Origin: Lachnospiraceae bacterium
GTDB taxonomy: Bacteria > Bacillota > Clostridia > Lachnospirales > Lachnospiraceae
DNA: 64,000 bases
Reading direction: 5' to 3'
Assembly: GCA_024682115.1 (NCBI GenBank)
Contig: JAIKZO010000058.1
Span: forward strand, 61,869 to 125,868
The notes beneath the pieces were generated by a model. It saw only the letters and a program-made list of their open reading frames with translations, was not told the origin of the DNA and searched no databases. Each line of letters begins with the position of its first letter. Position 1 is the stretch's first letter. The translations under genes were made by a program, and so were the position numbers. Shown in pieces: positions 8,612 through 19,060 of the stretch.

Positions 8612-11600
8612 ATGTATTTAAAATCGATCGAGATACACGGATTTAAATCATTCGCCAATAAAATAGTGTTTAAGTTCCACAACGGTATCACAGGTATAGT
8701 GGGCCCAAACGGATCCGGTAAATCCAATGTAGCCGATGCTGTCAGATGGGTTTTGGGTGAACAGAGGATCAAACAGCTCAGAGGAGCATCGATGCAGGAT
8801 GTCATCTTTTCCGGTACGGAACTTCGAAAGATGCAGGGCTATGCATATGTGGCGATCACTCTGGATAATTCGGATCATCAGTTACCTACAGATTTTGACG
8901 AGATTACAGTTGCGAGGAGGATATATCGTTCGGGAGAGAGCGAATACCTTCTTAACGGTGCACCCTGTCGTCTTAAAGATGTAAATGAGCTTTTTTACGA
9001 TACGGGTATCGGTAAGGAGGGATATTCCATTATCGGTCAGGGTCAGATCGACAAGATACTGTCCGGAAAACCCGAGGAAAGAAGAGAACTGTTTGATGAA
9101 GCAGCCGGAATAGTAAAGTTCAAGAAAAGAAAAGCTGCCGCTGTTAAAAAGCTTGAGGATGAACAGAACAACCTCGTACGTGTGAACGATATCCTTGCCG
9201 AGCTTGAGAAACAGGTCGGCCCTTTGGAAAAGCAATCGGAAAAAGCCAAAGTCTATCTCAAAAAGAAGGAAGAACTCAAGACTGTTGACGTCAACATGTT
9301 CCTTCTTGAGAACGAATCTCTTGAACAGTCTCTTGATAAGGCAAAAGAAAACCTAAGCATAGCGACCAAGGATCTTGATTCGGTAAAACTTCAGTATGAA
9401 TCCACCAAGGAAGAATATGATAAGATCCAGAAAGAGATTGAAGAATTAACACAGAATATCGATGATGAGAAGTCGTCTCTTTCCGAGACCAGTATCCTTC
9501 GCGGTAAACTCGAAGGCGAGATCAATGTGTTGAAAGAGCAGATAAAGTCTGCCCGTTCGAATGAAGAACACTTCCTCGGAAGAAAGAGCGCGATCGAAGA
9601 ACAGATAAAAGAGCGCAACGAAGAGAAGGAAGAGATATTAAAAGACAAGGGTGTCGTTGACGAAGAACTTCAGAAGATCGAAAAAAGCAGAGATGATGCC
9701 AAAGCCCTTCTGAATGAGGTTCAGAACAAAATAGAAGAGCTTAATGAGAATATCGAGAACGGCAAGAATACCATCATCGATACTCTTAATTCGCGTGCAA
9801 CGATAAAGTCCAAGCTTTCGAGACTGGATTCCATGACGGAATCGATAAATATCAGAAAATCCGAGCTGACTTCAAGGATCCTGAAAGTCAAATCCGACGA
9901 AGCACAGTTTTCCGAGACCATCAAAACTCTTGAAGAAGAGTTTTCGAAGATCTCAGACAGGATAGATGAGTTAAACAACGAACAGGAAAAGAAAGAAGAA
10001 GATCTTTCCATCGTCAGGGAAGAACTTTCCAAAAAAGATGAAGAGTTAAGAGATACTCAGGTAAAGTATCATCAGGATAAATCAAAACTCGATGCTCTTT
10101 CCAATATAACCGAAAGATATGAAGGTTACGGCGGATCGGTAAAAGCCGTTATGGAAAAGAAGGACGAGGAAAAAGGCATTATCGGAGTTGTGGCCGATAT
10201 CATCAAGGTGGATCAGAAATATGAAGTCGCCATCGAAACGGCTCTCGGAGGAAACATTCAAAATATCGTTACGGATGATGAAAATACCGCCAAGAAGATG
10301 ATCGCCTACCTGAAACAGCATAAAGCCGGAAGGGCAACTTTCCTGCCGCTCGATTCTCTGGATAACCCTCAGGAATTCAAGAATCCCGAAGCACTTAATG
10401 AAAAGGGTGCGATCGGAATGGCTGACGAACTTGTAAATACGGATAAGAAATACAGGAACGTCGCCAAAGCGATGCTGGGCCGTATCGTCGTTGTCGATAA
10501 TGTTGACAATGCTCTTAAGATCGCCAGAAAATTCGGTTACGGAATAAGAATGGTAACCCTTGAAGGCGAACTTCTGGTGCCCGGCGGAGCCATTTCGGGA
10601 GGTGCATTTAAGAACAGTTCCAACCTCCTCAGCCGTCGCAGGGAGATGGATGAGCTCGAAAAGAGAGTCAAAGAGTATGTTGTATTGATCGATAAGATTC
10701 TTCAGGATATCGAAGATACCAAGAAGAAGCGTAATAAGATAAGACTCGAGATAGAGGAAGTAAAATCCGAGATCCAGAAGAAATTCATTGAACAGAATAC
10801 GGCCAGATTAAACGTATTAAAAGCCGAAGAACGTAAAAACGAAGCATCCGAAGGCTCTTTGGAACTTAAGAATGAAGAAAAAGAGATCGAGATTCAGATC
10901 AAGGATATTGCGGAGAGTAAGGAAGAGATAAATTCCGAACTCGAAAAGAGCAATGAACTTGAAAAATCGGTAGAGAAACAGATAGAAGAATTCCAGGCCG
11001 AACTGGAAACAAAGCGTGAAGAGGAAACACTACATCTTTCAAAAGTTTCGGAATGGGAAGTCGAAGTCTCAAAGATACTTCAACAGACGGGATTCCATCA
11101 GCAGAACCTGGACAGGATAAATTCCGAGATAGAAAGACTTACCGATGAACTCAACGAAGTTGTTGAAGGGATCAAAACATCAACTTCAGATATCGAGCTC
11201 AAGGAAAACAGCATTAAAGAGATCGAGCAGACCATCAAGGCTTCATTTACGACGCAGTCCGATACCGAGCAGAAACTGACAGGGGATATCGAAAAGAAGG
11301 AAGAACTCACCCAGAAGCAGAAGACATTCTTTGAAGATCGAGAAAAGCTTTCCGAGAAAATGAACAGTCTTGATAAAGAAGTATACAGACTCGGTGACCA
11401 AAAGACCCGTTTCGAGGAGAGGATCAGCGCTCAGATAAGCTATATGTGGGAGGAATACGAGATCACCCTTACCGACGCAGCTTCATTAAAAGATCCCGAG
11501 ATGAATGACTTAAGCTCGATGAAGAGACGTGCCAATTCCCTTCGATCCGAGATCAAAGGACTTGGTGACGTCAATGTTAATGCCATTGAAGATTATAAGA

Positions 11601-12172
11601 ATCTCATGGAAAGATACACTTTCCTTAAAACACAACATGACGATCTTATAGAAGCCGCAAAAACTCTCGAAGGAATCATAACCGAGCTTGATACAGCCAT
11701 GAGAAAGCAGTTCTCCGAGAAGTTTGCAGATATCGGAAAAGAGTTTGATAAGGTGTTCAAGGAGCTTTTCGGCGGCGGAACCGGATCGTTGGAACTTATC
11801 GAGGATGAAGATATCCTTGAAGCAGGCATAAGGATAGTTGCTCAACCGCCCGGAAAGAAGCTGCAGAATATGATGCAGTTATCCGGAGGAGAAAAAGCGC
11901 TTACCGCTATCTCGCTTTTATTCGCGATACAGAATCTGAAACCTTCACCGTTCTGTTTGCTCGATGAGATAGAAGCGGCTCTTGATGAGAGCAATGTCAG
12001 CAGATTTGCGACTTACCTTCGTAAACTTACAAAGAATACGCAGTTCATTGTCATAACACACAGACGAGGGACTATGGAAAAAGCCGACAGGCTTTACGGT
12101 ATTACGATGCAGGAGAAAGGTGTGTCCGCTCTTGTTTCGGTTAATCTCATTGATGAGGAGCTTGACGACTGA
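8612..12172 (+). CDS. smc: Chromosome segregation protein SMC
   Basis: Walker A GPNGSGKSN, hinge (GYGGSVKAV...GGAISGGAF), signature LSGGEKALTA, Walker B CLLDEIEAALDESN. Confidence 0.97.
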   Translation: MYLKSIEIHGFKSFANKIVFKFHNGITGIVGPNGSGKSNVADAVRWVLGEQRIKQLRGASMQDVIFSGTELRKMQGYAYVAITLDNSDHQLPTDFDEITVARRIYRSGESEYLLNGAPCRLKDVNELFYDTGIGKEGYSIIGQGQIDKILSGKPEERRELFDEAAGIVKFKKRKAAAVKKLEDEQNNLVRVNDILAELEKQVGPLEKQSEKAKVYLKKKEELKTVDVNMFLLENESLEQSLDKAKENLSIATKDLDSVKLQYESTKEEYDKIQKEIEELTQNIDDEKSSLSETSILRGKLEGEINVLKEQIKSARSNEEHFLGRKSAIEEQIKERNEEKEEILKDKGVVDEELQKIEKSRDDAKALLNEVQNKIEELNENIENGKNTIIDTLNSRATIKSKLSRLDSMTESINIRKSELTSRILKVKSDEAQFSETIKTLEEEFSKISDRIDELNNEQEKKEEDLSIVREELSKKDEELRDTQVKYHQDKSKLDALSNITERYEGYGGSVKAVMEKKDEEKGIIGVVADIIKVDQKYEVAIETALGGNIQNIVTDDENTAKKMIAYLKQHKAGRATFLPLDSLDNPQEFKNPEALNEKGAIGMADELVNTDKKYRNVAKAMLGRIVVVDNVDNALKIARKFGYGIRMVTLEGELLVPGGAISGGAFKNSSNLLSRRREMDELEKRVKEYVVLIDKILQDIEDTKKKRNKIRLEIEEVKSEIQKKFIEQNTARLNVLKAEERKNEASEGSLELKNEEKEIEIQIKDIAESKEEINSELEKSNELEKSVEKQIEEFQAELETKREEETLHLSKVSEWEVEVSKILQQTGFHQQNLDRINSEIERLTDELNEVVEGIKTSTSDIELKENSIKEIEQTIKASFTTQSDTEQKLTGDIEKKEELTQKQKTFFEDREKLSEKMNSLDKEVYRLGDQKTRFEERISAQISYMWEEYEITLTDAASLKDPEMNDLSSMKRRANSLRSEIKGLGDVNVNAIEDYKNLMERYTFLKTQHDDLIEAAKTLEGIITELDTAMRKQFSEKFADIGKEFDKVFKELFGGGTGSLELIEDEDILEAGIRIVAQPPGKKLQNMMQLSGGEKALTAISLLFAIQNLKPSPFCLLDEIEAALDESNVSRFATYLRKLTKNTQFIVITHRRGTMEKADRLYGITMQEKGVSALVSVNLIDEELDD

Positions 12173-13029
12173 TGGCTGGATTTTTTTCAAAGATCTTCGG
12201 CGGATATAAACAGATCGATGAAGATTTTTACGATGAGATATTCGAAAAACTCGTTACGGGCGATGTGGGTGTCCGTACATCAAACGAGATCGTCGAAAGA
12301 TTAAGAGACCAGGTAAAGGAAAACCATATAAAAAGTCCCGAAGAATGCAGGGAATTCCTTAAAAACAATATCAAGGAACAGATGCGTCTTGATGAGGATG
12401 CTTTTGCTTTTGAGAAAGAAAGAAGCGTGATCTTTGTCATAGGGATCAACGGTGTCGGCAAGACGACCACCATCGGGAAACTTGCCGCGATGTATAAGAA
12501 CGAAGGAAAGAGAGTTCTTCTTTCCGCTGCCGATACATTCCGTGCCGCTGCGGCCGAACAGCTTGGAGAATGGGCCAACAGAGCCGGTGTTGAGATGGTT
12601 TCCGGTAAGGAAGGACAGGATCCGTCAAGTGTTCTTTTTGATACGATCCAATCTGCAAAGGCAAAGCAGGTTGATGTTCTGATCGTTGATACCGCCGGAC
12701 GTCTCCATAACAAAAAGAATCTCATGGATGAGCTTGAAAAGATGAACAGGCTCATCAATTCATATTATCCGCTCGTGCACCGTGAGAACCTTGTAGTATT
12801 GGACGGAACCACAGGGCAGAATGCCCTTAATCAGGCAAGGGAGTTCTCGGAGGTAACAAAGCTTACCGGATTTATTATGACCAAGATGGACGGAACCGCC
12901 AGGGGCGGCATAGCCGTAGCCATACAGTCGGAATTAAAGATACCCGTCAAATACATCGGGGTGGGAGAAAAGATCACCGATCTTAAAAGATTTAATGCCG
13001 ACGAATATGTTGACAGTCTTTTTGAATAA
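12172..13029 (+). CDS. ftsY: Signal recognition particle receptor FtsY
   Basis: GINGVGKTTTIGKLA, DTFRAAAAEQL, DTAGRLHNKKNLMDEL, TKMDGTARGG; start ATG overlaps the smc stop (TGATG). Confidence 0.95.
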   Translation: MAGFFSKIFGGYKQIDEDFYDEIFEKLVTGDVGVRTSNEIVERLRDQVKENHIKSPEECREFLKNNIKEQMRLDEDAFAFEKERSVIFVIGINGVGKTTTIGKLAAMYKNEGKRVLLSAADTFRAAAAEQLGEWANRAGVEMVSGKEGQDPSSVLFDTIQSAKAKQVDVLIVDTAGRLHNKKNLMDELEKMNRLINSYYPLVHRENLVVLDGTTGQNALNQAREFSEVTKLTGFIMTKMDGTARGGIAVAIQSELKIPVKYIGVGEKITDLKRFNADEYVDSLFE

Positions 13030-13041
13030 TGAGGAATGTTT

Positions 13042-14262
13042 ATGAAAAAAATGCTTACTCTTGAGGCTTTTGAAGAAGCTTCTGAAGAGGTCAGGAAAGT
13101 TGCTTTTGAAACAAAGCTCATCTATTCTGATTTTTATTCCAAACTTACAGAAAACAAAGTATATTTCAAACCCGAAAATATGCAGCTTACCGGCGCATAC
13201 AAGTTAAGGGGCGCTTACTATAAGATCAGCACGCTCAGTCCGGAAGATAGACAGAAAGGTCTTATAACCGCTTCGGCCGGCAACCATGCACAGGGTGTGG
13301 CGTATGCAGCCAAGGCATTCGGAGCCAAGGCTGTTATAGTAATGCCTACAACGACACCGCTCATTAAAGTTAACAGGACCAAAAGCTACGGCGCCGAAGT
13401 CATTCTTTACGGTGATGTTTATGATGATTCATGTGCCAAAGCACTTGAACTTGCCGAGGAAAAAGGATATACGTTCATTCATCCTTTTGATGATCTTGCT
13501 GTCGCGACCGGACAGGGAACTATTGCCATGGAGATATTCAAAGAGCTTCCGCTCGTTGACTATATCCTCGTTCCCATCGGAGGCGGCGGATTGGCGACAG
13601 GTGTATCAACACTCGCCAAAATGCTCAATCCGAACATAAAGGTGATCGGAGTGGAACCCGAGCATGCAAACTGCATGCAGGAATCTTTTAATGCAGGCAA
13701 AGTGATAGAACTTGAAAGTGTAAGTACGATAGCCGACGGAACAGCCGTCAAGAAACCCGGTGAAAAGATTTTCCCTTATCTTAAAGAGAATCTCGACGAT
13801 ATAATCACGGTTGCGGATGAAGAACTTGTTGTTGCATTCCTTGATATGGTCGAGTCGCATAAGATGGTGGTGGAAAACTCCGGATTGCTTACGGTTGCCG
13901 CCCTTAAAAAACTTGATGTCAAAGGTAAGAAGATCGTTTCCATCTTAAGCGGCGGTAATATGGATGTCATCACCATGTCTTCCGTAGTTCAGCAGGGCCT
14001 GATCTTCAGAGACAGGATATTTACGGTTTCGGTGCTGCTGCCCGATAAACCCGGTATGCTATCCAAGGTTTCACAGGTCATAGCGTCATTGAACGGAAAT
14101 GTCATCAAACTTGAACACAATCAGTTTGTTTCCATAAACAGAAATGCTGCCGTTGAACTTCGTATCACCCTTGAAGCTTTCGGTACGGAACATAAGAACG
14201 AGATACTCGGAAAGCTTGAAGAAGAGGGTTATAAGCCCAAGATAGTCAGGACAAATATCTGA
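13042..14262 (+). CDS. ilvA: Threonine ammonia-lyase (PLP) with C-terminal ACT domain
   Basis: KPENMQLTGAYKLRGAYYKIS, TASAGNHAQGVAYAAK, GGGGLATGVS, ACT-like C-terminus. Confidence 0.9.
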   Translation: MKKMLTLEAFEEASEEVRKVAFETKLIYSDFYSKLTENKVYFKPENMQLTGAYKLRGAYYKISTLSPEDRQKGLITASAGNHAQGVAYAAKAFGAKAVIVMPTTTPLIKVNRTKSYGAEVILYGDVYDDSCAKALELAEEKGYTFIHPFDDLAVATGQGTIAMEIFKELPLVDYILVPIGGGGLATGVSTLAKMLNPNIKVIGVEPEHANCMQESFNAGKVIELESVSTIADGTAVKKPGEKIFPYLKENLDDIITVADEELVVAFLDMVESHKMVVENSGLLTVAALKKLDVKGKKIVSILSGGNMDVITMSSVVQQGLIFRDRIFTVSVLLPDKPGMLSKVSQVIASLNGNVIKLEHNQFVSINRNAAVELRITLEAFGTEHKNEILGKLEEEGYKPKIVRTNI

Positions 14263-14264
14263 TC

Positions 14265-15332
14265 ATGGCAAACGGAAAAAGAAAATCCTCATTATATTCA
14301 AATATCATATTCAGTCTTATAGCGCTCACATCGCTTTCCATAGCCATAGTATGCCTTCTTCTAAATCATTCGATCAGGGAAGATCTGGAAAGCGCGAATG
14401 AAACAAATCAGATGCTGAGCGATTATGCCGATGCGCATCCTTTTACCCAGGCTGATATCGATAATGCTGTAACGGAAGCCAAAAACGAATTCGCAGTTCA
14501 TGAAAAGGACGCCCTTCTTGATGAGATGAAGGACAGGCTTTCATCCGGCGATTCCGCCTATGCTCTTTTCAGGGATATATTCCCGGATGATCTTATCGTA
14601 TATGTAAATAACGGATATATTTTCTATCCTATAACCGATGAACTGAAACACAATGATTATATTTCCGAAAACTTTGTCAAAGACGAGAATACTGATGAAA
14701 TATCATATGTGGACGATAACGGAAATGTCATTTCTGTAAAAGGGATAGATGTATCAAAACATAACGGCGATATCGACTGGGCCAAGGTTAAAAATGACGG
14801 GATCGAATTTGCTTTCATTAGAGTCGGTTACCGCGGTTCTTCAAACGGCGGACTTGTGCTGGATGAATACTTCAAACAGAACATTGAAGGGGCGATAGAA
14901 AACGGGATAGATGTCGGAGTCTATTTCTTTACTCAGGCCATTAACGAAGAAGAAGCGATAGAAGAAGCCGATTTTGTTCTTGATGCGATCGAACCTTATA
15001 AGATCACATATCCGGTTGTTTGGGATATAGAAACCCTGGACGGAAGAACTAATGATCTGGATGCAAAAACACGCACGGATGCAGCGGTGGCTTTTCTTGA
15101 AAGGGTTAAGGGGGCCGGTTACGATACGATGCTCTACGGAAATCTGATGAGCATGTTATATCTTCTTGAAACGCCCCGTATCGAAGAATATGACAAATGG
15201 TTTGCCTACTATCATTATCCCGATTACTATCCTTACGAGTACTCCATCTGGCAATACAGCAGCAAGGGTGAGGTAGACGGTATAGAAGGCGAAGTCGATC
15301 TAAATATTTCAATGAAGAGTATTGTCAAGTAA
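14265..15332 (+). CDS. Membrane-anchored GH25-family lysozyme-like hydrolase
   Basis: N-terminal TM; KGIDVSKHNGDIDWAKVKNDGIEFAFIRVGYRG...GVYFFTQAINEEEAIEEADFVL...YPVVWDIE...WQYSSKGEVDGIEGEVDLN. Confidence 0.92.
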   Translation: MANGKRKSSLYSNIIFSLIALTSLSIAIVCLLLNHSIREDLESANETNQMLSDYADAHPFTQADIDNAVTEAKNEFAVHEKDALLDEMKDRLSSGDSAYALFRDIFPDDLIVYVNNGYIFYPITDELKHNDYISENFVKDENTDEISYVDDNGNVISVKGIDVSKHNGDIDWAKVKNDGIEFAFIRVGYRGSSNGGLVLDEYFKQNIEGAIENGIDVGVYFFTQAINEEEAIEEADFVLDAIEPYKITYPVVWDIETLDGRTNDLDAKTRTDAAVAFLERVKGAGYDTMLYGNLMSMLYLLETPRIEEYDKWFAYYHYPDYYPYEYSIWQYSSKGEVDGIEGEVDLNISMKSIVK

Positions 15333-15355
15333 AAATGCTTGACAATACTTTTTTT
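15318..15355 (+). terminator. Rho-independent terminator overlapping the end of the GH25 CDS
   Basis: AGTATTGTCAAG-TAAAAATG-CTTGACAATACT-TTTTTTA, perfect 12-bp stem; the TAA stop codon lies in the loop. Confidence 0.85.
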
Positions 15356-15367
15356 ATATAGTATCAT
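15339..15367 (+). promoter_or_regulatory. Putative sigma-A promoter for ylxM-ffh embedded in the preceding terminator
   Basis: TTGACA (15339-15344) inside the descending arm of the terminator, 17-nt spacer, TATCAT (15362-15367). Confidence 0.6.
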
Positions 15368-15409
15368 CTCTCTTTGGTTAAAGATAAACCTTTGTGAGAG
15401 TATGACCGT

Positions 15410-15709
15410 ATGGAAGATATCATTAAACTCGGACAGCTTTATGATTTTTACGGCGAACTCCTTACTGACCATCAGAAGGAGGTTTACGAAGATCTTGTTT
15501 ATAACGATCTTTCGATCTCCGAGATCGCATCCAGTTACGGGATATCCAGACAGGGTGCACATGACCTTATCAAAAGGATAAATAATATACTCGGCAATTA
15601 TGAATCAAAGCTGGGGCTTGTATCCAGATTCGAAAGCATCAAAAAACAGATCGAGAGCCTGGATTCACTTACAAAAGAGGAAAAAGACCTTATCGTAGGT
15701 CAGCTTTAG
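15410..15709 (+). CDS. ylxM: YlxM/p13-like putative DNA-binding protein
   Basis: LYDFYGELLTDHQKEVYEDLVYNDLSISEIASSYGISRQGAHDLIKR, directly upstream of ffh. Confidence 0.92.
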   Translation: MEDIIKLGQLYDFYGELLTDHQKEVYEDLVYNDLSISEIASSYGISRQGAHDLIKRINNILGNYESKLGLVSRFESIKKQIESLDSLTKEEKDLIVGQL

Positions 15710-15718
15710 GAATACACT

Positions 15719-17086
15719 ATGGCCTTTGAGTCACTTACCGATAAATTACAAAATGCGTTTAAAAAACTGAAGTCAAAAGGACTGCTCACCGAAGAAGACG
15801 TTAAAGTCGCGCTCAAAGAAGTTAAGATGGCTCTGCTCGAAGCGGATGTAAACTTCAAGGTCGTTAAGCAGTTTGTTTCATCGGTTGAAGAAAGAGCGGT
15901 CGGAGCCGATGTCCTTAACGGATTAAACCCCGGACAGATGGTCGTTAAGATCGTCAATGATGAGCTTGTCTCTCTGATGGGACCGGAAAATGCTGAACTT
16001 GTATTTCAACCGGGCAAGAGTATCACGACCATAATGATGTGCGGACTTCAGGGTGCAGGTAAGACCACGGCTACTGCAAAACTTGCGGCAAAGCTTCTCA
16101 CCAAAGGGAAAAGGCCTTTGCTTGTAGCCTGTGACATATACAGACCCGGTGCCATAAAACAGTTGCAGATAAACGGAGAAAAAGTTAAAGTTCCCGTTTT
16201 CGAGATGGGTGATAAAAATTCGCCCGTTGATATAGCCAAAGCTGCATTGGAGCATGCGGCAAAAAATGACAATAACGTTGTTATCCTGGATACAGCCGGT
16301 CGTCTTCATATTGATGACGAGATGATGGAAGAGCTCATCAGGATCAAGGAAAATGTTGATGTACACCAGACCATCCTTGTTGTTGATGCAATGACAGGAC
16401 AGGATGCGGTCACCGTTGCCGAGGATTTTAACGAACGTATCGGAATAGACGGTGTCATCCTTTCCAAGATGGACGGCGATGCCAGAGGCGGTGCCGCTTT
16501 GTCGGTCAAAGCCGTTACACAAAAGCCCATCCTTTTTGTCGGTATGGGCGAAAAGTTAAGCGACCTTGAGCAGTTCTATCCCGACCGCATGGCAAACAGG
16601 ATACTCGGAATGGGTGATGTCCTGAGTCTTATCGAGAAGGCCGAAGAAAACCTTGAGATAGATGAAGAGACCACCAAAGACATGGCTTCAAGGTTAAAAA
16701 AGGGTAAGTTCGATTACAATGATTACCTTGAGAGCATGAAACAGATGAGAAATCTCGGAGGTATATCATCTATCCTCGGAATGCTTCCCGGTATGGGATT
16801 AAAGACAAAAGATCTCGAAGGAGCCATTGACGAGGACCAGTTAAAACAGACCGAAGCGATAATCCTAAGTATGACCAAGGAAGAAAGAGCGAATCCAAAG
16901 CTCATGTCACTTCCCCGAAAGGGAAGGATCGCCAAAGGAGCCGGAGTAGATATCTCTGTAGTGAACAGATTTGTAAAACAGTTTGAACAGACTCAGAAGA
17001 TGATGAAACAGATGCCGGGAATGTTCGGCGGCAAAAAAGGAAGAGGAATGTTCGGCGGCCTCGGCGGTATGAAATTTCCCTTTTAA
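15719..17086 (+). CDS. ffh: Signal recognition particle protein Ffh
   Basis: GLQGAGKTTATAKLA, DTAGRLHIDDEMM, SKMDGDARGGAAL, Met-rich M domain. Confidence 0.97.
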   Translation: MAFESLTDKLQNAFKKLKSKGLLTEEDVKVALKEVKMALLEADVNFKVVKQFVSSVEERAVGADVLNGLNPGQMVVKIVNDELVSLMGPENAELVFQPGKSITTIMMCGLQGAGKTTATAKLAAKLLTKGKRPLLVACDIYRPGAIKQLQINGEKVKVPVFEMGDKNSPVDIAKAALEHAAKNDNNVVILDTAGRLHIDDEMMEELIRIKENVDVHQTILVVDAMTGQDAVTVAEDFNERIGIDGVILSKMDGDARGGAALSVKAVTQKPILFVGMGEKLSDLEQFYPDRMANRILGMGDVLSLIEKAEENLEIDEETTKDMASRLKKGKFDYNDYLESMKQMRNLGGISSILGMLPGMGLKTKDLEGAIDEDQLKQTEAIILSMTKEERANPKLMSLPRKGRIAKGAGVDISVVNRFVKQFEQTQKMMKQMPGMFGGKKGRGMFGGLGGMKFPF

Positions 17087-17155
17087 TATCCTGTAAATTC
17101 GCACTTTTAGTGGATTTAAATAAATTATATTAATATAAAACGGAGGAAACAAAAA

Positions 17156-17401
17156 ATGGCAGTTAAGATCAGATTAAGAAGAATGGGTCAGAAGAAAGCA
17201 CCCTTCTACAGGATCGTAGTAGCAGATTCACGTTCACCCAGAGACGGAAGATTCATAGAAGAGATCGGTACATATGATCCCAATACGGATCCCAGCACAT
17301 TCAAGGTAGACGAAGAACAGGCTAAAAAGTGGCTTGCAAGCGGTGCTCAGCCTACAGAAGTTGTTGCAAAACTCTTCAAACTTGCAGGTATTGAAAAATA
17401 A
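17156..17401 (+). CDS. rpsP: Ribosomal protein S16
   Basis: [43 protein letters not shown]. Confidence 0.98.
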   Translation: MAVKIRLRRMGQKKAPFYRIVVADSRSPRDGRFIEEIGTYDPNTDPSTFKVDEEQAKKWLASGAQPTEVVAKLFKLAGIEK

Positions 17402-17422
17402 AACTTCTGATCGGAGGAATAT

Positions 17423-17650
17423 ATGAAAGAATTAGTTGAAGTTATTGCTAAGGCTCTCGTTGAACATCCGGATGAAGTTACTGTTACCGAAAAAGAAGAC
17501 GGAAAGCATGTAGTCATAGAACTGCATGTTGCTGAATCCGATATGGGTAAAGTCATCGGAAAGCAGGGAAGGATAGCAAAGGCTATTCGCTCTGTTGTTA
17601 AGGCGGCATCGTCAAAGGATAATAAGAGAGTTGATGTAGAGATCATCTGA
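17423..17650 (+). CDS. khpA: KH-domain RNA-binding protein KhpA (YlqC)
   Basis: MKELVEVIAKALVEHPDEV...HVAESDMGKVIGKQGRIAKAIRSVVKAA (GKxxGxxG KH motif). Confidence 0.94.
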   Translation: MKELVEVIAKALVEHPDEVTVTEKEDGKHVVIELHVAESDMGKVIGKQGRIAKAIRSVVKAASSKDNKRVDVEII

Positions 17651-17691
17651 TACGGTTGATCATCGTATTTAAAGATCTGGATCTGAAATAC

Positions 17692-17722
17692 GGCCTCCGG
17701 TGATCCGGGGGCCTGTTTGATT
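17692..17722 (+). terminator. GC-rich hairpin with T-rich tail between khpA and rimM (terminator or attenuator)
   Basis: GGCCTCCGG-TGAT-CCGGGGGCC-TGTTTGATTTTT. Confidence 0.55.
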
Positions 17723-17732
17723 TTTGAATCAT

Positions 17733-18254
17733 ATGGATAAAAATCAAAAAGATGACCTTTTGAAAGTCGGTATCATAACTTCCACGCATGGCATAAAAGG
17801 CGAAGTCAAGGTATTTCCCACAACCGATGATCCGGGTCGCTTCAAAAAACTGAAAAACGTTATTTTAAGAACAAATTCAGGCGATATCCGTCTTGATATC
17901 GAGAGTGTAAAGTTCTTTAAGCAGTTCGTTATCCTTAAGTTCAGACAGTTCGCAAATATCAATGATGTCGAAGCTTTCAGGCGCTCGGAACTTTATGTGG
18001 AAAGAGAAAATGCCGTTGGACTCGATAAAGATGAATATTTTATCGCAGACCTTATAGGTATGGAGGCTGTATCTGATGACGGAAGCGTTAAGGGAAAGGT
18101 TGTCGATGTTTTAAGCGGAAACGCAAATGATGTTTACGTCGTTGAACTTGAAGACGGTCGTGAACTTCTTCTTCCCGCCATTAAAGAATGTATAAGGGAA
18201 GTTGACGTAGAGAATGACAAGATCAGCTTTACAATGATGGACGGTCTTTTATGA
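17733..18254 (+). CDS. rimM: 16S rRNA processing protein RimM
   Basis: KVGIITSTHGIKGEVKVFPTTDDPGRFKKL; PRC-barrel-like C-terminus; followed by trmD. ORF-track start 17724 is a TTG; ATG at 17733 used. Confidence 0.93.
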   Translation: MDKNQKDDLLKVGIITSTHGIKGEVKVFPTTDDPGRFKKLKNVILRTNSGDIRLDIESVKFFKQFVILKFRQFANINDVEAFRRSELYVERENAVGLDKDEYFIADLIGMEAVSDDGSVKGKVVDVLSGNANDVYVVELEDGRELLLPAIKECIREVDVENDKISFTMMDGLL

Positions 18255-19033
18255 AGTTTGATGTTCTGACGCTTTTTCCCGAACAGATATCCTCTTTTTT
18301 TTCCGAGAGTATCACGGGAAGAGCTCTTAAGGATGGATTACTCCAACTGAATACGGTCAATATCAGGGATTTTTCAAAGGACAGGCATAATTCCGTAGAT
18401 GATTATACATACGGCGGAGGAGCGGGAATGCTGATGATGCCCGGGCCTGTGTATGATGCGTTCGAGAGTCTTAAAGTCAGACCGGGCACAAGGGTTGTTT
18501 ATACCACACCGGTCGGTCGCGTTTTTGACCAGTCATATGCCGAGGAGCTTGCCAAAGAAGATGAGATAGTATTTATCTGCGGCCATTATGAAGGTATAGA
18601 CGAACGGGTCATAGATAAGATAGTTACCGACAGGATATCCATAGGAGACTATGTACTTACCGGCGGAGAACTTCCTGCTCTGGTGATCATGGATTCTGTA
18701 TCAAGACTGGTTCCCGGAGTTTTGGGGAACGGTGAATCGGGTGCCGATGAAAGCTTTCAGGATCATCTTCTTGAATATCCCCAATATACGAGACCCGATA
18801 AATGGCTTGATATGGAAGTCCCGGAAATCCTTCTGTCGGGAGATCATGCGGCTGTTGATGAGTGGAGACTTGAAGAATCGATAAGGATCACCAGGAAATT
18901 AAGACCCGATCTTTATGAAAAATGGGCTGCATCCCATGAGGAATATTTCATCAAAAAAGAAAAAAAGGCCCGAAAAGAAGCAGAAAAGGAAAGAAAACGG
19001 CTTAAAAAACTTGCAAACACGGAAAACTTGTGA
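18251..19033 (+). CDS. trmD: tRNA (guanine-N1)-methyltransferase
   Basis: MKFDVLTLFPEQI...YGGGAGMLMMPGPVYDA...CGHYEGIDERV...ISIGDYVLTGGELPALVI. Confidence 0.97.
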   Translation: MKFDVLTLFPEQISSFFSESITGRALKDGLLQLNTVNIRDFSKDRHNSVDDYTYGGGAGMLMMPGPVYDAFESLKVRPGTRVVYTTPVGRVFDQSYAEELAKEDEIVFICGHYEGIDERVIDKIVTDRISIGDYVLTGGELPALVIMDSVSRLVPGVLGNGESGADESFQDHLLEYPQYTRPDKWLDMEVPEILLSGDHAAVDEWRLEESIRITRKLRPDLYEKWAASHEEYFIKKEKKARKEAEKERKRLKKLANTENL

Positions 19034-19060
19034 TAAATTATCAATGTTGTCTAAAAACGT

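Noticed and set aside
15923-16522. 199-aa minus-strand ORF
   Set aside because: Fully inside ffh, antisense; no support.
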